From: Agrostemma githago
Lineage: Eukaryota; Streptophyta; Magnoliopsida; Caryophyllales; Caryophyllaceae
NCBI GenBank assembly: GCA_958450325.1
Contig: OY288256.1
Coordinates: 49,308,953 to 49,372,952 of the forward strand
Length of the DNA stretch: 64,000 nucleotides
Reading direction: 5' to 3'
Position numbers and translations under genes: made by a program. Positions 34,429 to 45,795 of the stretch are shown piece by piece (position 1 is the first letter of the stretch; each line of letters opens with the position of its first letter). The notes under the pieces are model-generated. The model had not been told where the DNA came from. It was given only the letters and a program-made list of their open reading frames with translations, and did no database searches.

Positions 34429-37400
34429 CTAGGGAGGACCCCTAGAGGTCGCGCCAACAGCTATCACGACCACACAAATGTCGTCATCTAAACCTAGATC
34501 CTCCGAGTCTAGAAGAGGAGACGCCCTACCATCCATCCCCGACAGCATGTTTAGGGTAGCCGTCTTGGGGACTCCTCCAACCTCCTCGGTAGCACCCGTA
34601 GTCTCAGCCTCAGTCTCCCTCTCAATCCGATGCCTCGCCTCACCCTGCGCAGAGGTCTCACCTAGAGACCGAGCAAGCTACTCCTTAAGGAAAGCGATCT
34701 CGTTAGCCCGAGATTGTAGGAGCCATTGCGACTCAACATCTTTCGCCTCGAGCTCGGTCACCCGAGTCTCCAGTTGTCCCACCATATCCGAGACATCCTG
34801 CAAATGCACTCAAACATTAGGAAAACACGCAAGCAGCCTAGAAAACCGTTGTAGTCACGTAAACTCACCGATCGAGGTCCCGAAGTGTCACAGGAAACCC
34901 TCGAGGCATAGACCCGGAAGCAGTTGGCGGCCTGCCACAACCGCTGATGGCAAGCTGACGAAACCTGAGAGTTGAAACCACAAAAGTTAGCCAAACCGAC
35001 CCTAAATTCTTAAGACCCAAGGAAGGAACGAAAGCCAAAACTCACCCGGTATACCCGGTCACGCCACTCCATCCCGGCATCCATCTCCTCGACAGAACAC
35101 AGAGGAAGAGGCTCGGTGAAGGATATCCCGGCCGCGTCCACCCTAAGCAGCGTCAGGGGAAAATCTGGGGGCTGGATTTCATCAGCCGGATCGGCCAACT
35201 GAGAAAACGACAGATCGGTCGGTCAGAGGGCAAGGAAACAATAAACCACAAAACAAACCTTAGAACCAAAATTAGAACATTACCATGAGGCGGTACCAAG
35301 CTAGCCGCCGGGTGACGTAAGATAGGTAGGAGGCGCCAGGCACCAAAAGCGTATCGCATCCTTCTCCGTCCCTATCCTCGAGGACCTCTGCGGTGGTCAG
35401 TGGTCTGAACATGGTCCGGGGAGGATCAACCGGCACCCTGAAATTGTCATTTAGACACTGGCGCACCAACTGCTCGCCCAGATACCAAACTGGGCAAAAC
35501 AACGCTGAAAGGAGCATCCTTCCATAACTCCGAGGCCTCAGCTTCGTAGTCACATACCCGGGCACGCCCTCATAATCGGCCCAAGGACGGGCCACAAACT
35601 ACAAGAATAGAACCAACATCCCAATGAATCCCAAACCTTAGGGGCTACTAAACGAAATAGGCTATAAAAGGAAAACTTACATCCTTGAGGCGTAGCTTGT
35701 TAACCAGCGCATTCTCCGATGGGGTGGCTGATTGTACTCTTAGGCTGAGCCAGTCTCCACTCGATCCCCGTCGGGAATCTCTTCGGGTGCACCCGCACCG
35801 TCTTAGGTGCCAAGCAAGGAAAATAGGAATAGATCCAAGCCTGCAAAATCTCGAGATACCTTTAGCAACACTAAACCAAAACTAAGTAGAACTCGAAAGA
35901 CAAAAGTGAGAATAGCAGCTAACCTCCAGTATGAGGCCCGGACCCACAAAGGGCACAGCTGAAGCCGACTCTATCTCCAACGGCCTCACCATGACTTTCA
36001 GGCAGCGAGTCATCTCCGCGAAAGCCGCGGTCACCCAATCATAACGTCCTAGCTGAGCCAGGTCAGCTAGGAAAGGCAAAATCCTAGTACTAAACCTCTC
36101 GCCTTTATTCGAGAAGTGGGTCGACCCTAGGAAGTACCACAACCACAACCGGGCATCCTGCTCCGGCGTGTTGGGTTCTCGACCCTCTAACACCGCCACT
36201 CGCTCGAAGTGATCGGTGATATACGAGCTCACCAGAGCATGAGGCGCACTATATGCCTCACGCTCTAAACAATCCCCGATGAGGCCCCGCACTTCATCAC
36301 TATCTAGACTAGGGCCTTCGGCGGCCCACTAATCCTATCCGGACCCCAGGACAGACCGGTAATCATCCCAAAATCCTCTAGGGTCATCCCGACCTCCCCA
36401 AAAGCCTTGTGAAAGGTCGAAGTAGTATCATGGAAGCGATCTATCATCGCCCTAATCACCATAAGGTTGCACTTAGTCTTGCAACCCACCAGCCGGACCC
36501 ACTGTTCGACCACGGGACCTAGAGCGGTCCTCGCGATAATCTCCTTTACCGCGGGGGTCAACTTCTGGAAATAAATATCGAGACACGTAGTGAAGCCCGA
36601 GAAAGTCCTCATCGGACCTGGGGGCTGCAAACCAAAACAATGCAAGAATAAACAAAACTAACCTAACCTAACCCGAGCCAAAAAAAAATCTAAGACATAA
36701 CTAATAAGCACGAATAGGACACTCACCAGACCACGCACGATGCGGTGATAAATGTGAAGGTCAAGGTGATACAACAACTGATGACCATCCCAGTCCCGAG
36801 CCCACTCGGGATCTTCGTAACCAATCTCCTCATTCTCCGATACAGGAACCGGAACATGAGCTCTCCTAGCCACCGTCTCTGGAAGCTTGCACTTCTTCAC
36901 TCTATCAAAATCGGCCTCATTAATGGCCTCGGGGTCGCGGCGCTGTGACGACCGTCGTCTCCTTCGAATCCCTCGAGGAGTCTGTGAACTCGCCCCAACA
37001 ACCTCCTCACTAGTACCAACCGAGGAAGTTCCCTCGGGACGCTTAGGATGGCCTCTAACTGCAAAACCAAACAAGAAATAATAAAAAAAACATACCTCTG
37101 GTCAAGCTAAAACAGCTTAAACAGGTCAAAATAGGGTCAAAATTTCGGAGAAGGATATCAAAATTCCGGAAAAGCCGCTAGCACCCATTTTCAATCCCGG
37201 TCACTATGGAAGTAGTTTCAGGAAAATCCGGCGTCGCTACGACACCTTTTGGTCCGTCTTAAGACACACAAAACCTCATGGAGAGCCCTAAAGGCCACCC
37301 TAACTCATAAAAATCGACGAGGGAACTACCCATATCCTCACAAACACTATTTGAGCAAAATTACGTAGAACAGATGCGAGAATATTCGGGAAAACGGTCC

Positions 37401-37656
37401 CTAACCCTAGTACCTCGAACCTATCACTATAGGGAGCCATTGTCGCACCTCGAAAACCCCTATCAAGCTTATAACTATTTTAACAAGCTCTAATTAACCC
37501 TAATTTAACAATTGGATTAAGCATAAGCATCAAAACTTAGTAAATCAAAAACACCCAAATCGATTTTCTAGGTTTTCAATAAAATCGATTCACAATCAAT
37601 CAAACCAAGCAAAGCCGACAACAAACAAGTAAAGAACGCTTACCCGGAGCGGACAT
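34429..37656 (-). pseudogene. Antisense gene 2 of Tat element 2: eight-exon plant mobile domain gene
   Basis: Minus-strand gene with exons 37656-37644, 37058-36727, 36624-35924, 35840-35681, 35598-35284, 35198-35046, 34964-34869 and 34797-34429, all with GT and AG borders. After the first, 13-bp exon every intron is phase 0. Exon 2 is basic and Arg-rich (GIRRRRRSSQRR). Exon 3 carries plant mobile domain cues (GMTLEDFGMITGLS; RLWLWYFLGSTHFSNKG). Exons 4-6 continue the domain (AWIYSYFP, RRLAWYRL). The last exon is a coiled coil (LETRVTELEAKD) and an acidic tail. Lesions: a one-base frameshift in exon 3 near 36310-36340, one extra base in exon 4 near 35715, and TAG at about 34680 that fits CAG-to-TAG. 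Length would be about 712 residues. Such domains occur in host PMD/MAIL proteins linked to silencing; role here unknown. Confidence 0.78.
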
Positions 37657-38210
37657 TATCGTGTATGACGGGAATCGAGACGAAAAATCGCAAGAAAGAT
37701 CGAGAAATCGGCTTTGGGGAGAAAGAGGCGACGCGTTCGAATATGGGGTTGAATGAATGATCGCCCTAGTTTTCGTTTACTTAAACAGATCTGGTCCACG
37801 AAAACCCGACCGCTTCAGCTGACGCGTCCGGATCCTGAACCGCTGGGGGCTGCGCGCCTGAAGATTGGTGCGCTGATGGATGCGCGTCTAAACAGTCCGG
37901 CACAGACTAAAACAAAAACAAACGAGGCTTAAGACACATCTTTTAAGACAAGCGAAGTAACAATAAAAGGAATAATTACTAATCGACTCTCGATAATGAA
38001 ACAAGCATAAGAACCGCACTTAACCTAAATGCTGCACTCGAATGCGTAATAAAGCAATTCGAACCGAACTAACCTAAACAAACTCTGAACAAATCCTAAA
38101 TGCATAACAAACTAAGAGAAAGCAAAAGCAAACCCGAACAAAATAAGACAAACCCGCAAAACAAAAAAAACCAAAAAAACTTGACTAAAACAAATAATCA
38201 ACAGCAATTT
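37657..38210. other. Upstream region of antisense gene 2
   Basis: Non-coding. On the minus strand the last 100 bp before the ATG at 37656 are pyrimidine-rich with TCTCGAT/TTTCTTGCG strings, as in a plant 5' leader. I see no clear TATA box. The far part (38100-38210) is A-rich. Confidence 0.4.
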
Positions 38211-39052
38211 TGCCCGAGTGGTCTTAGTTATCCCGAAGGCACAACAATTTTTGCCCGAGGGGTCTTAGTTATCCCGGAGGCACAGCAATATTTGCCCGAG
38301 GGGTCTTAGTTATCCCAGAGGCACAACAATTTTTGCCCGAGGGGTCTTAGCTATCCCGGAGGCACATCAATTTTGCCCGAGGGGTCTTAGCTATCCCGGA
38401 GGCACAACAATTTTTCCCGAGGGGTCCTAGTTATCCCGGAGGCACAGCGAATTTGCCCGAGGGGTCTTAATTATCCCGGAGGCACAGCGAATTTGCCCGA
38501 GGGGTCTTAGTTATCCCGAAGGCACAACAATTTTTCCCGAGGGGTCTTAGTTATCCCGGAGGCACAACATAGCAATTTTTGCCCGAGGGTCTTAGTTATC
38601 TCGGAGGCACATCAATTTTGCCCGAGGGGTCTTAGTTACCCCGGAGGCACAACAATTTTGCCCGAGGAGTATTAGTTATCCCGGAGGCACAACAATTTTG
38701 CCCGAGGGGTCTTAGTTATCCCGGAGGCACAACAATTTTGCCCGAGGGGTTTTAGTTATCCCGGAGGCACAACAATTTTGCCCAAGGGGTCTTAGTTATC
38801 CCGGAGGCACATCAACAACAATTTTGTCCGAGGGGTCTTAGTTATCCCGGAGGCACAGCAACAGTAATTTTGCCCGAGGGGTCTTAGTTATCCGGGAGGC
38901 ACAGCAACAACAATTTTGCCCGAGGGGTCTTAGTTATCGCGGAGGCACAGCAACAACAATTTTTCCCGAGGGGTCTTAGTTATCCCGGAGGCACAGCAAC
39001 ATCAATTTTGCCCGAAGGGTCTGAGTTATCCCAAAGGCACAGCAACAGCAAG
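38211..39052 (+). repeat. Twenty-copy minisatellite of Tat element 2
   Basis: About 20 head-to-tail units of 39-47 bp with core GCCCGAGGGGTCTTAG, then TTATCCCGGAGGCACA and an A/T-rich joint of variable length (CAACAATTTT, extended by CAA/CAG triplets in the last units). Unit-to-unit identity is high. It lies between antisense gene 2 and the pre-LTR block, the same place as the 107-bp repeats of element 1. It carries no spacer variety, so it is not a CRISPR array. Confidence 0.93.
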
Positions 39053-39250
39053 TCCTAGGGGTCATAGGCATCCCGAAAGACAGCTATTCGAGTGGAGACT
39101 GACGCCCTCGAATAGTTTATCTTGTTTTACTTTGTCCTAGGGGTCAGAAGCATCCCGATAGACAGTTACTCGAGTGGAGACTGACGCCCTCGAACGTTTT
39201 ATTTCATCAAGGGTTCACGAGCATCCCAAAACACTTGTTCAAAAAAAAAG
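39053..39250 (+). repeat. Second short tandem repeat of Tat element 2
   Basis: Two and a half units of about 85-90 bp with TCCTAGGGGTCA, CATCCCGA, GACAG and ACTGACGCCCTCGAA. It follows directly on the minisatellite and shares the AGGGGTC...ATCCCG pattern, so both may derive from one ancestral unit. Confidence 0.7.
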
Positions 39251-39399
39251 CCACCGCGTTTACGCTTAACGCGTCACCTACACACAAATAACACTTAAAA
39301 TTGAACAAAATTTTAAATAAACCGAAGAAGACAAAGCGCGCGGGCCCGGGCCCAAGCAAGCAACGGCCCGGGCCCAAGCAAGCAACTGCAAGCGAAGAC

Positions 39400-39561
39400 G
39401 TCAGGTATGATTTCTAAGCCTTGGCTGGCGAGCCTCAACACGCAGTCCAATGGACTTAAAATGACCCGACCGGAAAGCCAGCAGGTCGTAATCTTCGATT
39501 GACCTGGGCGGCTATACTTTGACTTTCGCCTTGTCCAAGCCTCAGTCAAAGTGAGCGCTTC
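39400..39561 (+). other. Conserved pre-LTR block of Tat element 2
   Basis: Contains TGGCTGGCGAGCC, TGACCCGACCGGAAAG and CTTTCGCCTTGTCCAAGCCTC, as in element 1, just before the 3' LTR. A 21-bp direct duplication with GGCCCGGGCCCAAG lies before it (39340-39388). Confidence 0.65.
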
Positions 39562-39954
39562 TGTAGACACCTATATTTGGACCTGGTGGCTGTACAAGTG
39601 CCCAACAAACACCCAATGACGATAGGACTACAACGCGACACGGGTTCGCGATGTTTTAGGTAGTTTTTCTATAGAACGGATCAAAATAAATTACTCGTAA
39701 CATGATGGCAGCCTTAGTCGAGTCGTTACGGTCACATAGACACTAATTAGAGTCGATTCTGACACCGGGACCCCGAGTCGGTCCCGAAACTCGAACCGAA
39801 TCAGCACCGCGCCAAGCGAACCTCGGAATGCACACCCGAGGCCCACTTAAACAGAAGCGTTAGGTCAAGGGAGGGGAACCTCAATCCCCAAGATACATAT
39901 TATACACCCGCCTCACGGCTTTGGAAAGTATCAAAATCGTATCTTCAAAACTCC

Positions 39955-40072
39955 AGCCGCCCCACCTCACGCGCCTTAGACTCCCCTCGCCTGAACCCAG
40001 GCGCCTGAGTCTTAGTGTGCCTCAGCTCAGGTGTCCATATGGGCGACGAGGGCCGAAAACAGCTATAAATAC
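39955..40072 (+). promoter_or_regulatory. LTR 2 promoter region with GGCGCCTGAG motifs
   Basis: Upstream of the TATAAATA box at 40065 there are reiterated GCGCCTTAGACTC, CGCCTGAACCCAGGCGCCTGAG and TGCCTCAGCTCAGG-like strings, in the place where LTR 1 has ACTCGATCGAGT palindromes. Confidence 0.5.
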
Positions 40073-40814
40073 CTCCCCCCTCACCTCATTCATTCGACAC
40101 AACTTCTCATCTTCTCTTCTCCCTCTACTCTCTCGCTAAGGGCTCGCACTCCGACACCAGAGGCAAACGATTCACTCGATCGTAGTTCCGATAATAGCAA
40201 CATCAACGCTACTCCTCACCTTCAAATACCTCACTCGATACCGAGGTGCCTGTGTTCGACTAGCTCAAGTCTAGTAACGAAGTTCTGCCGGTTTGGCCGC
40301 AGAATCAGTCCATAGTAACGAAGCTCTGCCGGAGTAGCCGCAAGAAGGGTTGACGGTAACGGAGTTCTGCCGGAGTCACTGATGGTCAAGCTAGGAGGAC
40401 CCGCCTATTGAAGTCGAGTCGTCACTAGGTTGCCATCTAAATAAAACTTTCTATACTCGTACTTTCTTTTATTATGCACTACGACAATACTAGATACGGA
40501 CACTAAGTCCGCAAGCACTCACTAAAATACGTAACGTCCCAACTTCAACCGCAGACACTAAAATACACTAAATAGACCCGAGTAATTCCGAGATCCGTTC
40601 TCAAACTATCTATGCATCGTGTCCCGTTTAGTGTATAATCCGAGGGTGGAATTCCTCACTATGTGATTTACTTACATTCGCATTTACAGTTTTTCGTATG
40701 ATTTATTGCTTTTATGACGTTATAATCGCATGCTAAATCACTTAACACGAAAATCAAGACATAAATCAACTAAAACTAAACAAAGCGATGGTCGGGTTCC
40801 GTATTAGTCTCGGT

Positions 40815-41551
40815 TAGGGATGGCAATGGGTCGAAGACCCGACCCAGACCCGGCGGGTAGGACCCGAATGGGTCGGGTCTGGGTCTAAATTTTCCAGACC
40901 CGACAGGCATGGTTCGGGTCTGGGTCCTCCCCAAAAAAATCCGGGTACGGGTACGGGTCTGAGTTTTGGGACCCGGACCCGACCCGTAGACCCGTTAAAA
41001 AAAAATCAATTTCAATTAATTAAACATATTAAGTAATGACTTCCTGAGTTAGAAACTTAGACCATAAAAAACTTTTCCTTCATCCTGACTCATTTCAGGA
41101 AAACATACTTAAGGATTATGTTTAGTTAATAAATTATTTTATGACGAATGTTTTAAAGACGACTTTTGTGTTGTATTTTGTGAGATTTTGCGGTTGTATT
41201 GTGAGACTTGTAGACACTTTTTTTTATCATTTTTATGTGCGGTTTGTAAACACTTTTTAAAAAAATTTATGCGTAAGGAATGACTCAAGACATTACGTAA
41301 TTTTTTCCGGAAATTAAGTTCGTGTTTTTCTACGAAATTTCCATCGAAACAATGAATAATATAATAATGTAATAATTAAGGCGGACCCACGGGTAGACCC
41401 GGACCCGGTCCGGACCCGACCGGTTCGGGTATGGGTCTGATAATTTTGGACCTGTTCGGGTCCGGGTCGGGTCTGGGTGCAGGGTTGAAACTTCGGGTCC
41501 GGCTCTAGGTCCGGGTGGACCCGACCCAGACCCGACCCGTTGCCATCCCTA
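40815..41551. mobile_element. hAT-type non-autonomous element, 737 bp
   Basis: Perfect 8-bp target duplication GTCTCGGT on both sides (40807-40814, 41552-41559) and terminal inverted repeats TAGGGATGGCAA(T/C)GGGTCG. The interior near both ends is built of GGGTC/GACCC strings in both orientations, with an AT-rich centre and no ORF. The 8-bp duplication and TAGGG termini fit the hAT superfamily. Confidence 0.88.
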
Positions 41552-42460
41552 GTCTCGGTGCTCGCCTCACTAGGTTCGACGCATCTTTATTAATACCGAA
41601 CCGACGCATCTTAAGCAGAATACCGGGTAAGGTATACCACGAGAATGACTAATATTCGTATTATCGCGTTAAAACTGATTTGCTAATACGTATAATACTA
41701 GTACTCTCTACTCTCCTACGTGCATCTTTTCATGGCTTGCCTGTCAGGTGAAATCGCATGCAAAAAATATAAACACGACCACTTTGACGACAAAATTTAC
41801 TTGTCTTTAAACAACCGACGTAGCAAAAGGTATAAGGTTAAAACAACGGATGTTATAGTATTTCCACCACAACAAAAGAACTAGGTTATCAGCACATCGA
41901 TTGATTAGTAGAGGCCGCTATAGTGAGGGCGGGATTGGGTGTTGACATCTATCGGATGTTGGCTTCCTAATACGTACCGTCACCTCTTACTCAGAATCAA
42001 CAGTTTTCGGATGTCCGAAACCATTGGCAATGAGAGTCATTCCAGGCATGGAGTGCTTAAGGGTACAAGTCTCTATCTTTAGGTCCCGTGCCACTCACCT
42101 TTGAGCCGGATAAGGATCAAAGTTGACTTGAACGGTTTCCGAGTCCCCATAATTGACTCGGTGGCGACTCCACAAATCGGCAACGAATTCAGTGCACTAA
42201 AAGGTCGCCTTACCAAACAAATCGGCCTTTAAACATTTACAACCACGACACGATCGATTCCAAACGGAAACACGGGTACCCGCACCCGTCTAGTACAAGT
42301 CCGGATCGTCATCCGATTTGAGGTCCGACACATCGCCCCGTACGCGAGATCGGACCGGCCCCCGACAGGGAGGGGGCCGCGTGGGTGGCCGCCGCCACAC
42401 GTTGAAAAACCGGGTCGGTCCCGCATGCGGGACGCCGGGCGGTGCGGACGGACGTCCACA

Positions 42461-43786
42461 CTTTGAAAACAAACTTTTCCGAAAGTGGAAGTCTTTGTGC
42501 AATTAGTATGGCGATTGTTTAGTGACATCGCTCCTGATGTGTGGAAAGTGTTGCTACTTGAGTGTCTAGGACTCGACGATAGCAAAAGTGTAAGTTGTGA
42601 TTTTGTAAAAGCGCGGTTGTGGAAGAACCGGTTTTGAGAGAAAAAAATTGTGACGTCGCGTTTTATCGAGACTACTATTAATTAGGAGTTTGAAGTTTGC
42701 GGTGTAGAAGGTGTTCGTGAGACAACTTGGTGTCTTTGACGGTGCTTTCGTTGGCGTGACCAAATTCTTTTCACAGAATTTAGGCGGTGAAAGTGTTTTT
42801 TAGAAAAACTTTTAAAACGTGCAAACGCATTCGTCGATTCCATTGATTAAAATTTCGATGGTGGTGACGGTACGCGTGTGATGCTTTGTGAGTGTAACCG
42901 TGTTGAGTTCCTCGACCCCATTAATTGAAGTTATGGTAATGTTAACGGCATGTGTAAAAATGCGTTTTGGAAAGTAAAAATAAAATGTAACCGTTTTACA
43001 TGCTTTGGTCGGGAATTTGGCGATAGTAACGGTGCGCGCGTGTGTGTGTGAATGTTTTGAAAGCAAAATGTAACCGTATAAGGTACCTTGACCCCATTGG
43101 TTGAGGGTTTGGTAATAGTCACGATATGTCGTTGTTGTTTGAAAATGACGAGTTTCATTTTGGCCAAAGTAATGGCGCTCAAAAGTGTCTTTTGAAAATT
43201 ATGGGTGTAAAATTGGCCATGGTGACGGCGCTAAAGTGCTTTTGAAAATAATTTTAATTTTGCCGGAGCATCGACATTTATGAGGTGGTTTTGAAAAGAA
43301 GATGTCCTTTTTCAAAAACGGAGTTGGGTGCGGTTGAATATATTGTCGTGGTTGAATCCGGATTTTAATGTTTTATTCAGGTTGTCAAACACGCTACACA
43401 TAACTAGGAATGCGTACACTCATGCAGGATGCAGACATGGGTAGGTTAGAGTAGGCTACCGTCCACGAATAGTCTTTACTTAGGTGACGACAAGTCACCT
43501 GGGGAGGTGAGTGTCATATTGTTTGCTCAGCACCACTCGTTTGGTACATCCACAGAATGTGTGGCTACCTTAGATGGTCGGAACGTCTATCGAGGGTCTC
43601 TCCGCGTGTTCGAAAGGATCTTACAGCGAAGAGGTCGATTGGTCCTAATATCGGTTAGGGTGGGCTTTTTAGGGCCAAAACCTGTAGTGACCACAAAAAG
43701 GAACTAGGAAATGTGCTTCACCGACTTCGTTCGAGTTACACCACCGCTGGAAACTTGTTTCAAAATCCCAAGCAGAGTCGCCAAAC
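42461..43786 (-). other. Leader of an inverted Tat element
   Basis: Non-coding sequence between two LTRs in opposite orientation. Next to the right-hand LTR (43787) it holds a primer-binding site on the minus strand (43766-43783). Bases 42830-43250 contain degenerate repeats with GGTGACGGT/GCGCGTGTG, AAAATGTAACCGT and GTTGAGTTCCTCGACCCCATT-like strings. It is cut on the left by the end of LTR 2, so no gag-pol follows. Confidence 0.6.
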
Positions 43787-45795
43787 TGTGGACGCCTGTC
43801 CGCACCGCCCGGCGTTCTGCGCGCGCCTGCGCGGGACCTCCGGTTTCTACAGCGGCCACCCACGCGGCCCCTCTCGTAGGAGGCCGGTCCGATCTCGCGT
43901 ACGGGGCGATGTATTGGACCTCGATTTTGTTGAGGATTCAGATTGTACTAAACGGATGCGGACACCCGTGTTTCCGTTAGAATCGATCGAGATGTGGTTG
44001 TAAATGTTTAAAGGCCGATATGTTTGGTAAGACGACCTTTTTAGTGAACTGAATTTGTTGCCGATTTGTGGAGTCGCCACCGAGTCAATTATGGGGACTC
44101 AGAAACTGTTCAAGTCAACTTTGATCCTTAGCCGGCTCAAAGTTGAGTGGCATGAGGACCTAAAGATAAAGACTTGTATCCTTATGCACTCCATGCCTGG
44201 AATGACTCCCATTGCCAATGATTTCGGACATCCGCAAACCGTCGATTCTGAGTAAGGGGTGAGGGTACATATTAGGAAGCCAATGTGCGATAGACATCGA
44301 CACCAAATCCCGCCCGCACTTAGTGGCCTCTACTAATCAATCGGTGGGCTGATAACTTTTGTTCCTTAATTGTGGCGGAAGTGCGATAACATCCGTTATT
44401 TTAACCCTATGTCTTTGCTACGTCGGTTCATTAAGGACAAGTAAGTTTATTGTTGTCGAAGTAGTTGTGTTTACATTCTTTGCATGCGATTTCACGTGAC
44501 AAGCAGGCCATGAAAAGATGCATGTAGGAGAGTAGAGAGTACTAAGTATTATACGTATTAGCAAAAAAATTTTAACGTGATAATACGGATATTAGTCATT
44601 CTCGTGATATACCTTACCTGGTATTCTGCTTAAGGTGCGTCGATTAGATATTAATAGGGATGCATTGAACCACATGTGAGGGGTGAGCATCGGGATTAAT
44701 ATTGAAGCCGACCACCGCTTTGTTCAGTTTTAGTTCGTTTACATTTTGAATTCCGTGTTAGGTGCTTTAACATGCGATTATATGGTCATAAAAAGCATTA
44801 AATCATACGAAAATGGTAAATGTGAAATGTAAGTAAATCACGTAGTGAGGAGTTGCACCCTTGGAGTGTACACTAAGCAAGACACGATGCGTAGATGGTT
44901 GAGAACGGATCTCGGAACTACTCGGGTTTAGTTAGGGTGTTTTAATGCTTATGGTTGAAGTTGTGGACGTTGCGTATGTTTATAACGTGTCATGGACCTA
45001 GTGTCCATACTAGTCCGACTCAACGTTATCGAAGTGCATAAATAAAGATTATAGTATGTAAAGTTTTGTTTAGATGAGAACCTAGTGACGATTCGACTTC
45101 GAGGCGGATCCTCCTAGCTTCTCCTGCGGTGAATCCGGCAGAGCTTCGCTACTGTATTGGGAGGTGGCTAGTCGAGCACGGGTGCCCTTCTTTGTTCAAA
45201 TCGAGTAAGGTGCTCGAGGAACAACGAGGAGTAGTGTTGATTCGTGTATCGGGACAAACGATCGAGTGGATCGTACTTAGAGTCGAAGTGCGACCTAAGT
45301 TAAAGAGAAAGAGAGGGAGAGCGAATTGTGAGAGAGAGGTTCACGAATTCGAGTGTTGTGTCTTGAATGAGCGAAATAAGGGGGGTATTTATAGTTGTTC
45401 ACGCAGTTCAAATCAACCATTCGGGCGCTTGGAGTCTTGCGCACCAAGACTGAGTCGCCTGATGTCTTCCGCATGAGAATTGAATCGCCTGGTGTGAGGC
45501 GCCCAGAATTTTGAAGATCAGATTTTGAAACTTTCCAAAAGGAAAGAGATGCGTATATTTGATTAACTTGGGAGTTGGGCTCCCCGTTAACCCTAGCGCG
45601 TCGAGCACCGGGTGGGCCTCGGGCACGTGTCTCGAGGTTCGGTCGCCCCACGTGTTGACTCGGGTTTGACTTTGCGTATTTCGGGACCGATTCGGGGTCC
45701 CGGTGTCGGAATTGACTCTAACTAGTGTCGACGCGACCATAATGACACGACTAAGACCATTTGGATGTTGAATTAATTTTTCCAAGTAATTATTT

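Larger units (their letters stand above)
30103..42460 (+). mobile_element. Tat-lineage retrotransposon 2, 5'-truncated
   Basis: Remaining parts in order: integrase (30095-31312), post-integrase block, short tandem repeats (31606-31872), antisense gene 1 (32052-33540), antisense gene 2 (34429-37656), a 20-copy tandem repeat (38211-39052), conserved pre-LTR block, 3' LTR (39562-42460). Gag, protease and RT are missing to the left, where an LTR fragment abuts. Compared with element 1 it has an additional antisense gene and a different tandem repeat, so it is a related but distinct family. Antisense ORFs plus amplified tandem repeats are, as I recall, the hallmark of Retand of Silene. Confidence 0.85.
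39562..42460 (+). repeat. 3' LTR of Tat element 2, carrying a hAT-type element
   Basis: Starts TGTAGACACC and ends GTCCACA. Without the nested element (40815-41551 and one 8-bp duplication) it is about 2154 bp. TATAAATA at 40065-40072. The inverted LTR at 43787-49484, without its own insertion, is about 2130 bp and matches it throughout. Confidence 0.9.

Noticed and set aside
38211..39052. Regular repeats that could suggest a CRISPR array
   Set aside because: Units are contiguous and lack unique spacers, and the setting is a plant retrotransposon.
39313..39570. Minus-strand open frame of 85 codons
   Set aside because: It overlaps the GGCCCGGGCCC duplication, the conserved pre-LTR block and the LTR start; no protein feature.
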